A DNA stretch of 64,000 bases from VRUE01 sp963715455 (GTDB lineage: Bacteria; Actinomycetota; Thermoleophilia; Solirubrobacterales; 70-9), in NCBI GenBank assembly GCA_963715455.1, contig OY970245.1, forward strand, positions 124,001 through 188,000. Direction: 5' to 3'. Below are positions 8,766 through 15,756 of the stretch, one piece after another. Within the stretch, counting starts at the first letter, position 1. Each line of letters begins with the position of its first letter. The translations under genes were made by a program, and so were the position numbers. Under the pieces are notes generated by a model that did not search any database, was not told where the DNA came from, and was given only the letters and a program-made list of their open reading frames with translations.

Positions 8766-9018
8766 CTGAAGCGAACAGGCCGGCGAAGGCAACGATAAAG
8801 CTCGCCATGGTGACGATCATCGCGTGCTGGAGGGCGTCGAATCGCTTCTCGAAGCGAGCTTCGAGCCGGTTGAACCGAGCATCGACATGGTCTTCGAACT
8901 TATCGAATCGCTTATCCACATCTTCGAAGCGCCTATCGACCTGCTCGAAACGCCTGTCGACCTGCTCAGCGAAATGATCGAGGCGATCATCGTTCCAATT
9001 CACTTTTGCCCGCTCCAT
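8755..9018 (-). CDS. Small coiled-coil protein with C-terminal TM anchor
   Basis: 87 aa. Residues 10-62 are a charged heptad array (VDRRFEQ, VDRRFED, VDKRFDK...) predicted to form a continuous coiled coil. The last 20 residues (MIVTMASFIVAFAGLFASV) form a single membrane helix, so it is probably a tail-anchored cytoplasmic coiled coil. ATG at 9018. Similar short heptad-repeat proteins are common in actinobacteria and some resemble DUF1640-type proteins, but the function is unknown. It is convergent with, and overlaps by 11 nt, the antiporter gene. Confidence 0.6.
   Translation of the reverse strand: MERAKVNWNDDRLDHFAEQVDRRFEQVDRRFEDVDKRFDKFEDHVDARFNRLEARFEKRFDALQHAMIVTMASFIVAFAGLFASVNF
8899..8964 (-). 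repeat. Three 21-nt tandem repeats encoding heptads
   Basis: Each degenerate 21-nt unit encodes V-D-[RK]-R-F-[ED]-x, matching the coiled-coil heptad. The repeat is at both DNA and protein level, so copy-number slippage would add or remove whole heptads. Confidence 0.6.
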
Positions 9019-9098
9019 CGTCAGAGGACGCTAACAGACAAAATGTTACACGTGGCGCACGGAAGTGTGCTGGACGAATGGGTTGAGCAGCGACGATC

Positions 9099-10130
9099 TC
9101 AGCCCAGCAGATCGCGCTCGATCAAGAGCTCGGCAACCTGCACGGCGTTGGTCGCGGCGCCCTTGCGCAGGTTGTCGCCGGCGACCCAGAGGTTGAGCGT
9201 ACGCTCCTGGCCGGGGTCACGGCGGATGCGGCCGACGAGCACCTCGTCGCGGCCAGCCGCGTCGATCGCCATCGGGTAGGCGCCACTGGCCGGGTCGTCG
9301 ACGACGACCACCCCCGGCGCCTCGGCGAGCAGGGCGCGGCAGTCCTCGGGCGAAAGGTCTTCGCGGGTGCGCACGTTGACCGACTCGGAGTGGCCGCTGA
9401 TCACCGGCACGCGGGCGCAGGTCGCCGAGATCGCCACCTCCTCGCCGATGCCGAGGATCTTGCGCGTCTCGGCCATCACCTTGCGCTCCTCGGTGGTGTA
9501 GTCGTCGCCGTCCTTGAAGACCTCGACCTGGGGCAGCACGTTGAAGGCGATGCGGTGCGGGTAGACCTTCGCCGCCGGGACCTCTTCGCCGCCGAGCACG
9601 GCGCGCGATTGGTCGAGCATCTCTTCGATCGCCCGTTGGCCGGTGCCCGAGACCGCCTGGTAGGTGGAGACGACGAGGCGCTCGAGGCCGACCGCCCGCT
9701 CGATCGGGGCCAACGCCATCATCATCACCATCGTCGTGCAGTTGGGGTTGGCGACGATGCCTTTGTGAGTTGCGACTGCATCGGGGTTGACCCCGGCGAC
9801 GACCAGCGGCACGTCCTCGTGCATGCGCCAATAGCTGGTGTTGTCGACGACCACGGCGCCAGCCTCGACCAGCTGCGGCGCCCACTCGGCGCTGACCGAG
9901 CCGCCGGCCGAGGAGAGCACGACATCGAGGCCCTGGATCGTCTCGGCGTTGAGCGGCCGGCAGGCGATCAGCGAGCTGTTCCACTCGAGCTCGCGCCCGG
10001 CGGAGCGCTCGGAGGCAAACGGCACCACCTCGGCGACGGGGAAATCGCGCTCGGCGAGCAGCTCGAGGATGGTCGAGCCGACCGCGCCGGTCGCGCCCAG
10101 GACTCCGACTCTGTAACCGTCGCCGGTCAT
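9099..10130 (-). CDS. asd: Aspartate-semialdehyde dehydrogenase
   Basis: 343 aa. NADPH-dependent reduction of aspartyl phosphate to aspartate semialdehyde, the second step toward lysine, threonine, methionine and diaminopimelate. The N-terminal Rossmann motif is VGVLGATGAVGSTILELL. The catalytic cysteine lies in NPNCTT, followed by YQAVSGTGQRAI, and the substrate-binding C-terminal GHSESVNV contains the active-site His. Length is typical for the family. ATG at 10130 lies 21 nt after the lysC stop on the same strand, so lysC-asd form one operon. Confidence 0.95.
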   Translation of the reverse strand: MTGDGYRVGVLGATGAVGSTILELLAERDFPVAEVVPFASERSAGRELEWNSSLIACRPLNAETIQGLDVVLSSAGGSVSAEWAPQLVEAGAVVVDNTSYWRMHEDVPLVVAGVNPDAVATHKGIVANPNCTTMVMMMALAPIERAVGLERLVVSTYQAVSGTGQRAIEEMLDQSRAVLGGEEVPAAKVYPHRIAFNVLPQVEVFKDGDDYTTEERKVMAETRKILGIGEEVAISATCARVPVISGHSESVNVRTREDLSPEDCRALLAEAPGVVVVDDPASGAYPMAIDAAGRDEVLVGRIRRDPGQERTLNLWVAGDNLRKGAATNAVQVAELLIERDLLG

Positions 10131-10151
10131 CTCATCCGAGTATGACCGGGC

Positions 10152-11444
10152 TCAGCTGCCGACGGTCGGGCGGTGCTCGGCGCTGGAGGGGTCCTCGGCG
10201 CGGACACCCAAGTCGAAGGCTTTGTGGAGTGACTGGACGGCGTCGGGAACGCGGTCGGCGGCGATCACGCACGAGATCTTGATCGGCGAGGTGGAGATCA
10301 TCTCGATGTTGATCCCCTCGGCACCGAGCACCTCGAAGACCTTGGCGGCAACGCCGGGGTGGGAACGCATGCCGGCGCCGATGATCGAGACCTTGCCGAT
10401 GCGGTCGTCGGTGCGCACCCCTTGGCTGACCTCGCCGAGCGCGGCGATCGCGTCGGTGGCTGCGGTCAGCTCGGAGCGGTCGATCGTGAAGGAGAGGTCG
10501 GCCAGCTCGTCGTCGCCGACGGGCTCGTTCTGGATGATCACGTCGACGTTGATTCCGGCCTCGGCCAACGCGGTGAAGATCTCACCGGCGACGCCGGGCT
10601 CGTCGCGGATGCCGGTCAGCGTCACGCGCGCCTCGTCGTCGGTATGGGTCACGGCTGTTACAAACGGCTGCTCCACGGTCTCCTGCTCGGCCTCCTCTTC
10701 GGTGACGACGAGGGTACCGGGGCCGTCCTCGAAGCTGCTGCGGCAGTGGATGCGGACGCCGTGATTGCGGGCGTACTCAACCGAGCGCAGCTGCAGGACG
10801 CGGGCGCCGGAGGCGGCCATCTCCAGCGTCTCCTCGTAGGAGGCAACCGGCAGCTTGCGTGCCTCCGGCACGATTCGCGGGTCGGCGCTGAAGACGCCGG
10901 CCACGTCGGTGTAGATCTCGCAGACGTCGGCGCCAAGCGCGGCCGCCAGGGCGACCGCGGTCGTGTCGGAGCCGCCGCGACCGAGGGTGGTGACGTCGCG
11001 GCTCTCGGTCGAGACCCCCTGGAAGCCGGCGACGAGCACGATGTGGTCCTCGTCGAGCGCCGCCTGGATGCGCTCGGCGCGCACGTCGATGATCCGCGCC
11101 CGGGTGTGCGAGGAGTCGGTGACGATCCCCGCCTGCGAGCCGGTCAACGAGATCGCCTTGTGGCCCATGTCGTGGATCGCCATCGCGCAGAGTGCGCAGG
11201 AGATGCGCTCGCCGGTGGAGAGCAACATGTCCATCTCACGCGAGTCGGGACGGTCGGAGATTTCCATCGCCTGGGCGACCAGCTCATCGGTCGTCTTGCC
11301 GCGAGCGGAGAGCACGGCGACGGCGTTGTTGCCCGCCTCGCGCGCGGCAACGATGCGGCGCGCGGCGCGCTTGATCTGCTCGGCGCCGGCCACCGAGGTG
11401 CCGCCGAACTTCATTACGACCGTCTTCGAGTCTCCCTCAGGCAT
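10152..11444 (-). CDS. lysC: Aspartate kinase
   Basis: 430 aa. Phosphorylates L-aspartate, the first committed step of the aspartate family. The N-terminal amino-acid kinase domain has KFGGTSVA (nucleotide and aspartate binding) and GRGGSDTTAVALAAAL. The C-terminal third holds tandem ACT domains (TGIRDEPGVAGEIFTALAEA and IGAGMRSHPGVAAKVFEVL) expected to bind lysine and/or threonine for feedback control. ATG 11444 has a TATCCT hexamer 9 nt upstream, consistent with a short or absent leader. It is followed by asd. A separate regulatory beta subunit from an internal start, as in Corynebacterium, cannot be judged from sequence. Confidence 0.95.
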   Translation of the reverse strand: MPEGDSKTVVMKFGGTSVAGAEQIKRAARRIVAAREAGNNAVAVLSARGKTTDELVAQAMEISDRPDSREMDMLLSTGERISCALCAMAIHDMGHKAISLTGSQAGIVTDSSHTRARIIDVRAERIQAALDEDHIVLVAGFQGVSTESRDVTTLGRGGSDTTAVALAAALGADVCEIYTDVAGVFSADPRIVPEARKLPVASYEETLEMAASGARVLQLRSVEYARNHGVRIHCRSSFEDGPGTLVVTEEEAEQETVEQPFVTAVTHTDDEARVTLTGIRDEPGVAGEIFTALAEAGINVDVIIQNEPVGDDELADLSFTIDRSELTAATDAIAALGEVSQGVRTDDRIGKVSIIGAGMRSHPGVAAKVFEVLGAEGINIEMISTSPIKISCVIAADRVPDAVQSLHKAFDLGVRAEDPSSAEHRPTVGS

Positions 11445-11542
11445 GAACCGCTGAGGATAGTCGGCCCGATCGCTTCGACCCGGCGGTGAAACGCGTTGCG
11501 GCGCAGATAGCGCCGTAAAGCGTTACGCCCCTGAAAGCGACG
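11445..11542 (-). promoter_or_regulatory. lysC upstream region
   Basis: TATCCT on the minus strand (11454-11459) is a plausible -10 nine nt before the lysC ATG. The rest contains a GGCGC-agata-GCGCC hairpin flanked by AACGC/GCGTT arms (about 11490-11522). This may be the terminator of the upstream small gene or a lysC leader hairpin; no known lysine-riboswitch core is apparent. Confidence 0.3.
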
Positions 11543-11776
11543 CTACTCGCCGCTGCCGAGGTTGCCGAGCATCGCGTGCTCGGCCATGCGGATCAGGCCG
11601 AGGGCCATGTGAGGGCGCATGTCGCTGGTCCGCACCCGCACGTGCGAGCCGTGTGGCCCGACCACCTCGACGATCGTGCAGACGTCGCCGATCTGGCAGT
11701 CCTCGCCGTAGTCGGCTTCCAAGGCCTCCATCTGGGCCGTCACCACCTGCCCCATCTTGCTCTGGTCGATCGGCAT
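11543..11776 (-). CDS. Hypothetical 77-aa protein
   Basis: 77 aa, acidic N-terminal half, then a beta-rich stretch (VCTIVEVVGPHGSHVRVRTS). I do not recognise the family. It is probably a real gene: AAAGGA lies 7 nt before the ATG, and codon bias matches the neighbours. It lies 33 nt after the AAA-ATPase gene on the same strand and may be its operon partner. Confidence 0.6.
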   Translation of the reverse strand: MPIDQSKMGQVVTAQMEALEADYGEDCQIGDVCTIVEVVGPHGSHVRVRTSDMRPHMALGLIRMAEHAMLGNLGSGE

Positions 11777-11809
11777 CTCGTGTCCTTTCTCGTATTCCCG
11801 ATCCAGCTG

Positions 11810-12973
11810 TCAATCAACCGAAGATCGGCGCAGGAAGTCATCGAACATCGGCACGGTGAAAGCAGTATCGCCATGCGCTGGGCTGTACACCATTCCCTTC
11901 TGGATCAAGCCCGAGCGGCGCGGCGCCACGCTCTCCACCTTCACCCCGAGGCGTGCGGCGATGTCGCCCGAGCGATGCGGACCGGCGCCGAGTTCGGCCA
12001 TTGCCGTGAGATAGCGCTTCTCGGCGGGGGTGAGCCGGTCCATGCGGACCCGGAAGAAGTTTTCGTCGAGCCGCCGCTGGACGTCACGGGCGGCGAGCGT
12101 GACGTCGTCCAGGGTGATGGGCGATTCGGGCGCGGCATTCCAGACGTGGTAGCCCCACTCCTGCAGGAAATAGGGGTAACCCTGGGCGTAGCCGACCAAG
12201 CGCTCGAGCGCCTCGGGCTCGAAGTCGACCCCCTGGACCTTGGCCGGCACGGCGAGCACCAGCTTGGCGTCGTCCTCAACGAGCGAGCCGATTTCGGGGA
12301 AGTCGAAGAGCCTCTCCGCGTAGGACTTCGCGTTTCCCGCAAGGCCGGGAAGCTGTGGCAGACCCGCGCCGACGAGGATCACCGGCAGCTTGAGCTGAAC
12401 GGTCCGATGGACAGCGCTGATCAGCGCCCCCAGCTCATCGGCGGCGAGGTACTGGACCTCATCGATGGCCAGCAACAAGCCGCGCCCACGATCGTCGACC
12501 GCTTCCCCCACAGCCACCAGGAGATCGGTCACGTCGTCGGCGAGGACCCCCGAATCGGCGCTGCCGGCGATCGCATCCACGTTCAGCGAGATGGAAGAGC
12601 CATCGGACAACCTGTACGAGAACGACTTGAGCGTGCCGAGCGCGCGTTTGACGACGCGCGACACGGATCCCCGGTCGAGCTCCAGGAGGATCGAGCGCAG
12701 GCGCGCGGCGAGCAGGTGCTCGAATTCGCCGGTTTCGGGAGCCTCGATGAAAGCCCGTGCCAGGCCCTCTTCCTGGGCCATTTGGTCAAAGCGGTTGAGC
12801 AGAACGGTCTTGCCGACGCCCCTCAGGCCGATCGGCATGAGGCTCTTCCCAGGGCGCCCCGCCACGGTGCGGCGCAGCGCAACCTGATAGCTCTCGATCA
12901 AGTCGTCCCTGCCCAGCAGCGAGGGCGGCTCGGTGCCCGCGCCGGGCGAGAACGGGTTTTCCACCGGATCCAT
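11810..12973 (-). CDS. AAA ATPase with C-terminal winged helix (Orc1/Cdc6-like fold)
   Basis: 387 aa. Walker A GLRGVGKT lies near residue 50 and Walker B LLLAIDEVQYL near 165, followed by sensor-1-like VILVGAGLPQL and a lid helix. The C-terminal 90 residues (LTPAEKRYLTAMAELG... SGDIAARLGVKVESV) form a winged helix. The architecture resembles the archaeal-type ATPase/Orc1-Cdc6-like P-loop proteins found in actinobacterial accessory regions. DNA or protein remodelling is likely, but the partner is unknown. ATG at 12973. It stands at the edge of the 13-15 kb accessory segment and could belong to it. The downstream 77-aa gene may be co-transcribed. Confidence 0.72.
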   Translation of the reverse strand: MDPVENPFSPGAGTEPPSLLGRDDLIESYQVALRRTVAGRPGKSLMPIGLRGVGKTVLLNRFDQMAQEEGLARAFIEAPETGEFEHLLAARLRSILLELDRGSVSRVVKRALGTLKSFSYRLSDGSSISLNVDAIAGSADSGVLADDVTDLLVAVGEAVDDRGRGLLLAIDEVQYLAADELGALISAVHRTVQLKLPVILVGAGLPQLPGLAGNAKSYAERLFDFPEIGSLVEDDAKLVLAVPAKVQGVDFEPEALERLVGYAQGYPYFLQEWGYHVWNAAPESPITLDDVTLAARDVQRRLDENFFRVRMDRLTPAEKRYLTAMAELGAGPHRSGDIAARLGVKVESVAPRRSGLIQKGMVYSPAHGDTAFTVPMFDDFLRRSSVD

Positions 12974-13044
12974 TTCAACGGACCTTACCGGAACTTATGG
13001 TTCTTACCATGTATACGCATAAGCTTGATCAATCTCTCTCTATA

Positions 13045-13081
13045 TGTGAGGGAGATCACACCTATCCCTTCTCTGTAGAAG
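13045..13081 (+). repeat. Left copy of direct repeat, containing CRP-like site
   Basis: A 28-nt block starting GATCACAC (13054-13081) is identical to 15088-15115. The preceding bases create TGTGA-GGGAGA-TCACA (13045-13060), a perfect CRP/GlxR-type palindrome that recurs at 15146-15161. The two right-hand pieces are fused here around a single GATCACAC, as if this copy were a junction of the right-hand element. Confidence 0.75.
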
Positions 13082-13187
13082 CGAAATCTGGCCGTAGCGG
13101 CGCCTAGCGTTTCGCCCTCAATCAAAGAAGCGGCCCCCGCGTCGGTGGAACGACCGGGGGCCAGGCACCGAAAGGCGGAACCTTCCG
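13082..13187 (+). other. Intergenic with GC-rich hairpin
   Basis: Between the repeat and the 85-aa gene lies GGCCCCC...GGGGGCC (about 13132-13163), with a smaller TCG/CGA pairing inside. It could be an attenuator or a terminator read from the left. AAAGGCGG about 9 nt before the ATG at 13188 is the likely ribosome-binding site. Confidence 0.35.
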
Positions 13188-13445
13188 ATGCAGGACAACC
13201 CTAGCCAGCGCCCGGCTGACGAGCGTGAGGACAAGCCAACGCAACGCGCCGTACTCGCGCTTCTCCTCTTCGAGTTCCCGGCGCAGTTGACGAGAGAGCA
13301 GATGAAGTGGAAGGGCCTCTATGGCGATGAGCGGATGAACCAGGCGATCCGCAATCTCGCTATCGCGGGCCTTCTGTGGTGCGAGGGAGACTTCGTGCTG
13401 CCGACCCTCGCTGCTCGCCACTTCGACTGGCTGGAGCTGTCGTGA
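13188..13445 (+). CDS. Hypothetical 85-aa protein (winged-helix-like)
   Basis: 85 aa. A short charged N-terminus leads into helices (TQRAVLALLLFEFPAQLTREQM) and a segment resembling a small winged helix (DERMNQAIRNLAIAGLLWCEGDFVLPT). No catalytic motif. The stop overlaps the GTG of the XRE gene (GTGA), so both are probably translated together. DNA binding or partnership with the XRE protein is inference only. Confidence 0.55.
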   Translation: MQDNPSQRPADEREDKPTQRAVLALLLFEFPAQLTREQMKWKGLYGDERMNQAIRNLAIAGLLWCEGDFVLPTLAARHFDWLELS

Positions 13446-13717
13446 ACGTCGCAGAGCGCTTCGGAGACAACCTTGCCCGCTGTCGCAAGCTGGCCGACCT
13501 GTCGCAGGACGAGGCAGCCGTTCGGGCGTCCCTGCACCGAACCGAGATCAGTCAGATAGAGCGGGGGCTACGCCTGCCCCGCATCGACACGCTGGTCAAG
13601 CTCATGGGGGCGCTGGAAGCCGATGCAGACGAACTGCTGACCGGCCTCGTCTGGGAGCCAGGGGAGATGCGTCATGGCCAATTCAATCTTCCTGGCTCCG
13701 GTCGAGCCAACAGCTAG
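13442..13717 (+). CDS. XRE-family helix-turn-helix regulator
   Basis: 91 aa. Residues about 6-65 form a Cro/C1-type HTH: GDNLARCRKLADLSQDEAA, then ASLHRTEISQIERG (recognition helix) and LPRIDTLVKLMGALEADADELL. The 25-residue tail is Gly/Asn-rich. The GTG at 13442 overlaps the preceding stop by 4 nt, and its own stop overlaps the next start by 1 nt. It probably regulates this small cassette; operators were not identified. Confidence 0.8.
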   Translation: MNVAERFGDNLARCRKLADLSQDEAAVRASLHRTEISQIERGLRLPRIDTLVKLMGALEADADELLTGLVWEPGEMRHGQFNLPGSGRANS

Positions 13718-14250
13718 TGGTCGAGAATTCCGAAGAAGAGGAGGTATCCGCCGTGCGCCGTACGCTTGCGCCGCTGGTGGCAGAGAACGGGCAATCGGGC
13801 GAGGCAACTGGACCGATGGAACGCATCGGGCAGCTGTTTGCCTTCCTATTGATCCTCGGCGTCCCCGTGGGCCTCGTCTTCCTTGCGATTGGCCTGTTCC
13901 CTGCTGATCTCCCCGTGAATAGCAGCCCGAACTTCATCGACACGATCTTCAATAACCGGGGGGTCATTTGGGCGGCTCGCCTCCTACTTGTCTCAGCCGC
14001 TGCCGTGCTTGCCTTCGGTGGCGTCTTCATAGTCGTTTCGACCGGAATCCGCATGAAGAATGGGGAGTGGCTTCGCCGCGCAGGCCCCTTTGAGGTGTCC
14101 GAGACGGCCGTGAGCGAGATTGAGGGCCAGATCGACTTTTGGCGCCAGGCGGCCCTAGCCGGCCAAGAGGAAGTTGAGGAGCTGACGGAGCGTCTGAACG
14201 AGTCCGATGAGCTGATTGAGCAGCTGCACAACATGATCGATGACGGATAG
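13717..14250 (+). CDS. Two-TM membrane protein with C-terminal coiled coil
   Basis: 177 aa. Acidic N-terminus, two hydrophobic helices (about residues 35-58 and 85-108), then a cytoplasmic-type coiled coil rich in Glu (EGQIDFWRQAALAGQEEVEELTERLNE). No recognised family. The GTG at 13717 overlaps the XRE stop by 1 nt, forming a three-gene cassette. A regulator plus small membrane protein is seen in stress and defence modules, but nothing here proves that. Confidence 0.6.
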   Translation: MVENSEEEEVSAVRRTLAPLVAENGQSGEATGPMERIGQLFAFLLILGVPVGLVFLAIGLFPADLPVNSSPNFIDTIFNNRGVIWAARLLLVSAAAVLAFGGVFIVVSTGIRMKNGEWLRRAGPFEVSETAVSEIEGQIDFWRQAALAGQEEVEELTERLNESDELIEQLHNMIDDG

Positions 14251-14301
14251 AAATCCCCCAGCAGCTATCGTTTGCCATGTACCTTCTGCTAAGGAGCGCA
14301 T

Positions 14302-14469
14302 ATGACGCCAGAGCAGCTAAACAAGCGCATTGAGCGCACGCTGAAACGCAATCAGGCTGCTGTCAAGCAAGCCAATAGCCGCACCCAGCGGCTGAATCGG
14401 GCTGCTGAGCGTTCGACCCAGATCGTTGACCGTGCAGTGCGGCAGCTTCGCCAAGGTTCAGCCAGCTAG
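14302..14469 (+). CDS. Small 55-aa basic helical protein
   Basis: Starts ATG at 14302 with an excellent ribosome-binding site, AAGGAG at 14291-14296 (5-nt spacing). Begins MTPEQLNKRIERTLKRNQAA. It is entirely helical and amphipathic with net positive charge, and no cysteines. No family recognised. The strong RBS is the main evidence that it is translated. Confidence 0.55.
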   Translation: MTPEQLNKRIERTLKRNQAAVKQANSRTQRLNRAAERSTQIVDRAVRQLRQGSAS

Positions 14470-14506
14470 CCAGCTCGACGACTTCGCGAGGAGCTAGCCT
14501 TGGCTA

Positions 14507-14662
14507 GTGCCCGATAAGCGCCGCAGGCAGAAGACCGATAAGGGCCTTGAGATCCCCGTCCCGACCAAAGGCGACTTTGACGCCGCCCTGTCTAAGGTCG
14601 CTCCGCCAGCAAGTCGTAAACGCCCTGGCGGGAAAGACCGGCCTCAGAAGCGATCTTCGTAA
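14507..14662 (+). CDS. Possible 51-aa basic protein
   Basis: GTG start with GAGGAG about 12 nt upstream. The peptide (MPDKRRRQKTDKGLEIPVP...) resembles small basic actinobacterial proteins with a GLEIPVPT core, as I recall them. It overlaps the 3' end of the opposite-strand HTH gene by 71 nt, so one of the two calls may be wrong; the HTH gene is better supported. Confidence 0.35.
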   Translation: MPDKRRRQKTDKGLEIPVPTKGDFDAALSKVAPPASRKRPGGKDRPQKRSS

Positions 14663-14798
14663 TCGGCACGCCCGCCTTCTGAGCTTGCCGACAGAAGCCC
14701 CGTAGGTCTTCGGTCGCCTGTCGCTTGGCAGCATCGGCCTTCTCGCGCCGCTTGGCCGCGCCCCGGATGCTCCGCAGGATGAGCGCCTGATCGCTCAT
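14592..14798 (-). CDS. Small HTH protein coupled to transposase remnant
   Basis: 68 aa. A basic helix (AAKRREKADAAKRQATEDL) is followed by a clear helix-turn-helix, GVPITKIASEAGLSRQGVYD, ending LLAERP. Its ATG overlaps the TGA of the transposase fragment (ATGA), so it is a downstream passenger of that element. Likely DNA binding. Such passenger regulators are known in IS1595-type elements in general terms, but this one is not assignable to a named protein. Confidence 0.6.
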   Translation of the reverse strand: MSDQALILRSIRGAAKRREKADAAKRQATEDLRGFCRQAQKAGVPITKIASEAGLSRQGVYDLLAERP

Positions 14799-15094
14799 CG
14801 GGCCGCCCGGTCGAGCAGCGAGTGGAACATCGAGCGCTCGCCGCGGAAGCGTTCGTTGTAGCGCCAGGCGTACTCGTCCAGATAGGACTGGAGCCACTTG
14901 TCGGAGACGACCTTGTAGGCACCACGCATCCCTGTCTTGAGGTTGCCGAGGAAGCCCTCGATCGTGTTCGTATGGACGTTGCCGCGGACGTAGACGCCGG
15001 CCGAGTGGTTAATGACCCGGTGGCCCGCGTACTCCCGAGAGAGCGGCCGGTAGGGCCGCCAGTCGTCGGTGAAGATGATCGACTCGGGATCACA
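14795..15094 (-). pseudogene. C-terminal fragment of IS1595-family (ISXO2-like) transposase
   Basis: About 100 codons are recognisable: IIFTDDWRPYRPLSREY, NHSAGVYVRGNVHTNTIEGF, NLKTGMRGAYK, SDKWLQSYLDEYAWRYN. These are the C-terminal part of the DDE domain of ISXO2-like transposases, which are normally near 300 aa. Homology stops sharply at about 15094, exactly where the 28-nt repeat begins. The upstream zinc-ribbon and first catalytic Asp region are missing. The frame itself is intact, so the fragment is a truncation rather than a point-mutated gene. Confidence 0.82.
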
Positions 15095-15162
15095 CCTATC
15101 CCTTCTCTGTAGAAGCTCGGCGCGCCTCAGAGGGGAAGGGGTAGGTGTGAGGGAGATCACAC
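15088..15162 (+). repeat. 75-bp inverted-repeat element bounded by 8-bp GATCACAC
   Basis: GATCACAC occurs at both ends (15088-15095, 15155-15162). Inside, CACACCTATCCCTTCTCTG and CAGAGGGGAAGGGGTAGGTG (continuing TG) form an imperfect inverted repeat. The first 28 nt match 13054-13081. Eight-bp target duplications are typical of IS1595 elements, but the arms do not form clean terminal repeats, so origin is unresolved. Confidence 0.6.
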
Positions 15163-15190
15163 TTGACGATATATCGGAACGATATATCTT
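15146..15190 (+). promoter_or_regulatory. padR-mmpL promoter with CRP-like site and PadR operator
   Basis: TGTGA-GGGAGA-TCACA (15146-15161) is a perfect CRP/GlxR-type site abutting TTGACG (-35, 15163-15168). A 16-nt spacer leads to TATCTT (-10, 15185-15190). Two copies of the palindrome GATATATC (15168-15175 and 15181-15188) overlap the core promoter and are the natural PadR autorepression operator. The ATG follows 8 nt after the -10. Confidence 0.55.
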
Positions 15191-15198
15191 GGAGCGTG

Positions 15199-15756
15199 AT
15201 GAACCTCAGCCCAACCGCCTACGTGATCCTTGGCATGGTCAGCCGCGAGCCGCGCTCGGGTTATGAGATCAAGGCGCTGGTCGACAACACGACGCGCTTC
15301 TTCTGGGCGGCCTCCTACGGGCAGATCTACCCGGAGCTGAAGAAGCTCTCCGAGGCTGGGCTGGTCGAGGGGGTCGACGCGCCCCGGGGAGAGCGCAAAC
15401 GAACCGTCTACGCGATCACCACCGAGGGCGCAGCGGCGCTGAAAGAGTGGCTGCGCCAGCCGCCCGAGACAGCCGAGATGCGCGAAGAAGGGCTGCTCAA
15501 GCTCTTCTTCTCCGGGGTGCTGGCACCAGAGGAGGCGGTCGAGACGCTGCGTGCGATGCGCGACTACCGCCGCGGGCTTGCCGGGCGGCTCGAGGCGATG
15601 GAGCCTGGCGCCCGGGAAAAACTTGAGAGCAACGAGGATCCCTACCCGCTGCTCGTATTGCAGGGCGGGGTCGAGTTCAACGAGTGGTTTGCAGAGTGGT
15701 GCGAGCGCGTGGAGGCCAGCCTCCTCGGCGCCGCCCACGCCGAAAGGAGCAGCTGA
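15199..15756 (+). CDS. PadR-family transcriptional regulator
   Basis: 185 aa. The N-terminal winged helix (SPTAYVILGMVSREPRSGYEIKALVDN, GQIYPELKKLSEAGLVEG, RTVYAITTEGAAALKEWL) is the PadR signature. The C-terminal helical domain (EGLLKLFFSGVL... RGLAGRLEAME) is of the Vir-like dimerisation type. ATG 15199 is preceded by GGAG at 4 nt. Its stop overlaps the MMPL start (TGATG), so it is very likely the local repressor of the transporter, acting on the GATATATC pair in its promoter. The inducing ligand is unknown. Confidence 0.92.
   Translation: MNLSPTAYVILGMVSREPRSGYEIKALVDNTTRFFWAASYGQIYPELKKLSEAGLVEGVDAPRGERKRTVYAITTEGAAALKEWLRQPPETAEMREEGLLKLFFSGVLAPEEAVETLRAMRDYRRGLAGRLEAMEPGAREKLESNEDPYPLLVLQGGVEFNEWFAEWCERVEASLLGAAHAERSS

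Noticed and set aside
7437..8792. Long minus-strand open frame (451 aa) opposite the antiporter
   Set aside because: Asp/Glu/Gly/Arg-rich composition is the mirror of a GC-rich coding strand; the plus strand encodes a clear membrane transporter.
11576..13078. 500-aa plus-strand open frame opposite the AAA ATPase
   Set aside because: The minus strand has Walker A/B and a good RBS for the small gene; this frame has no recognisable motif.
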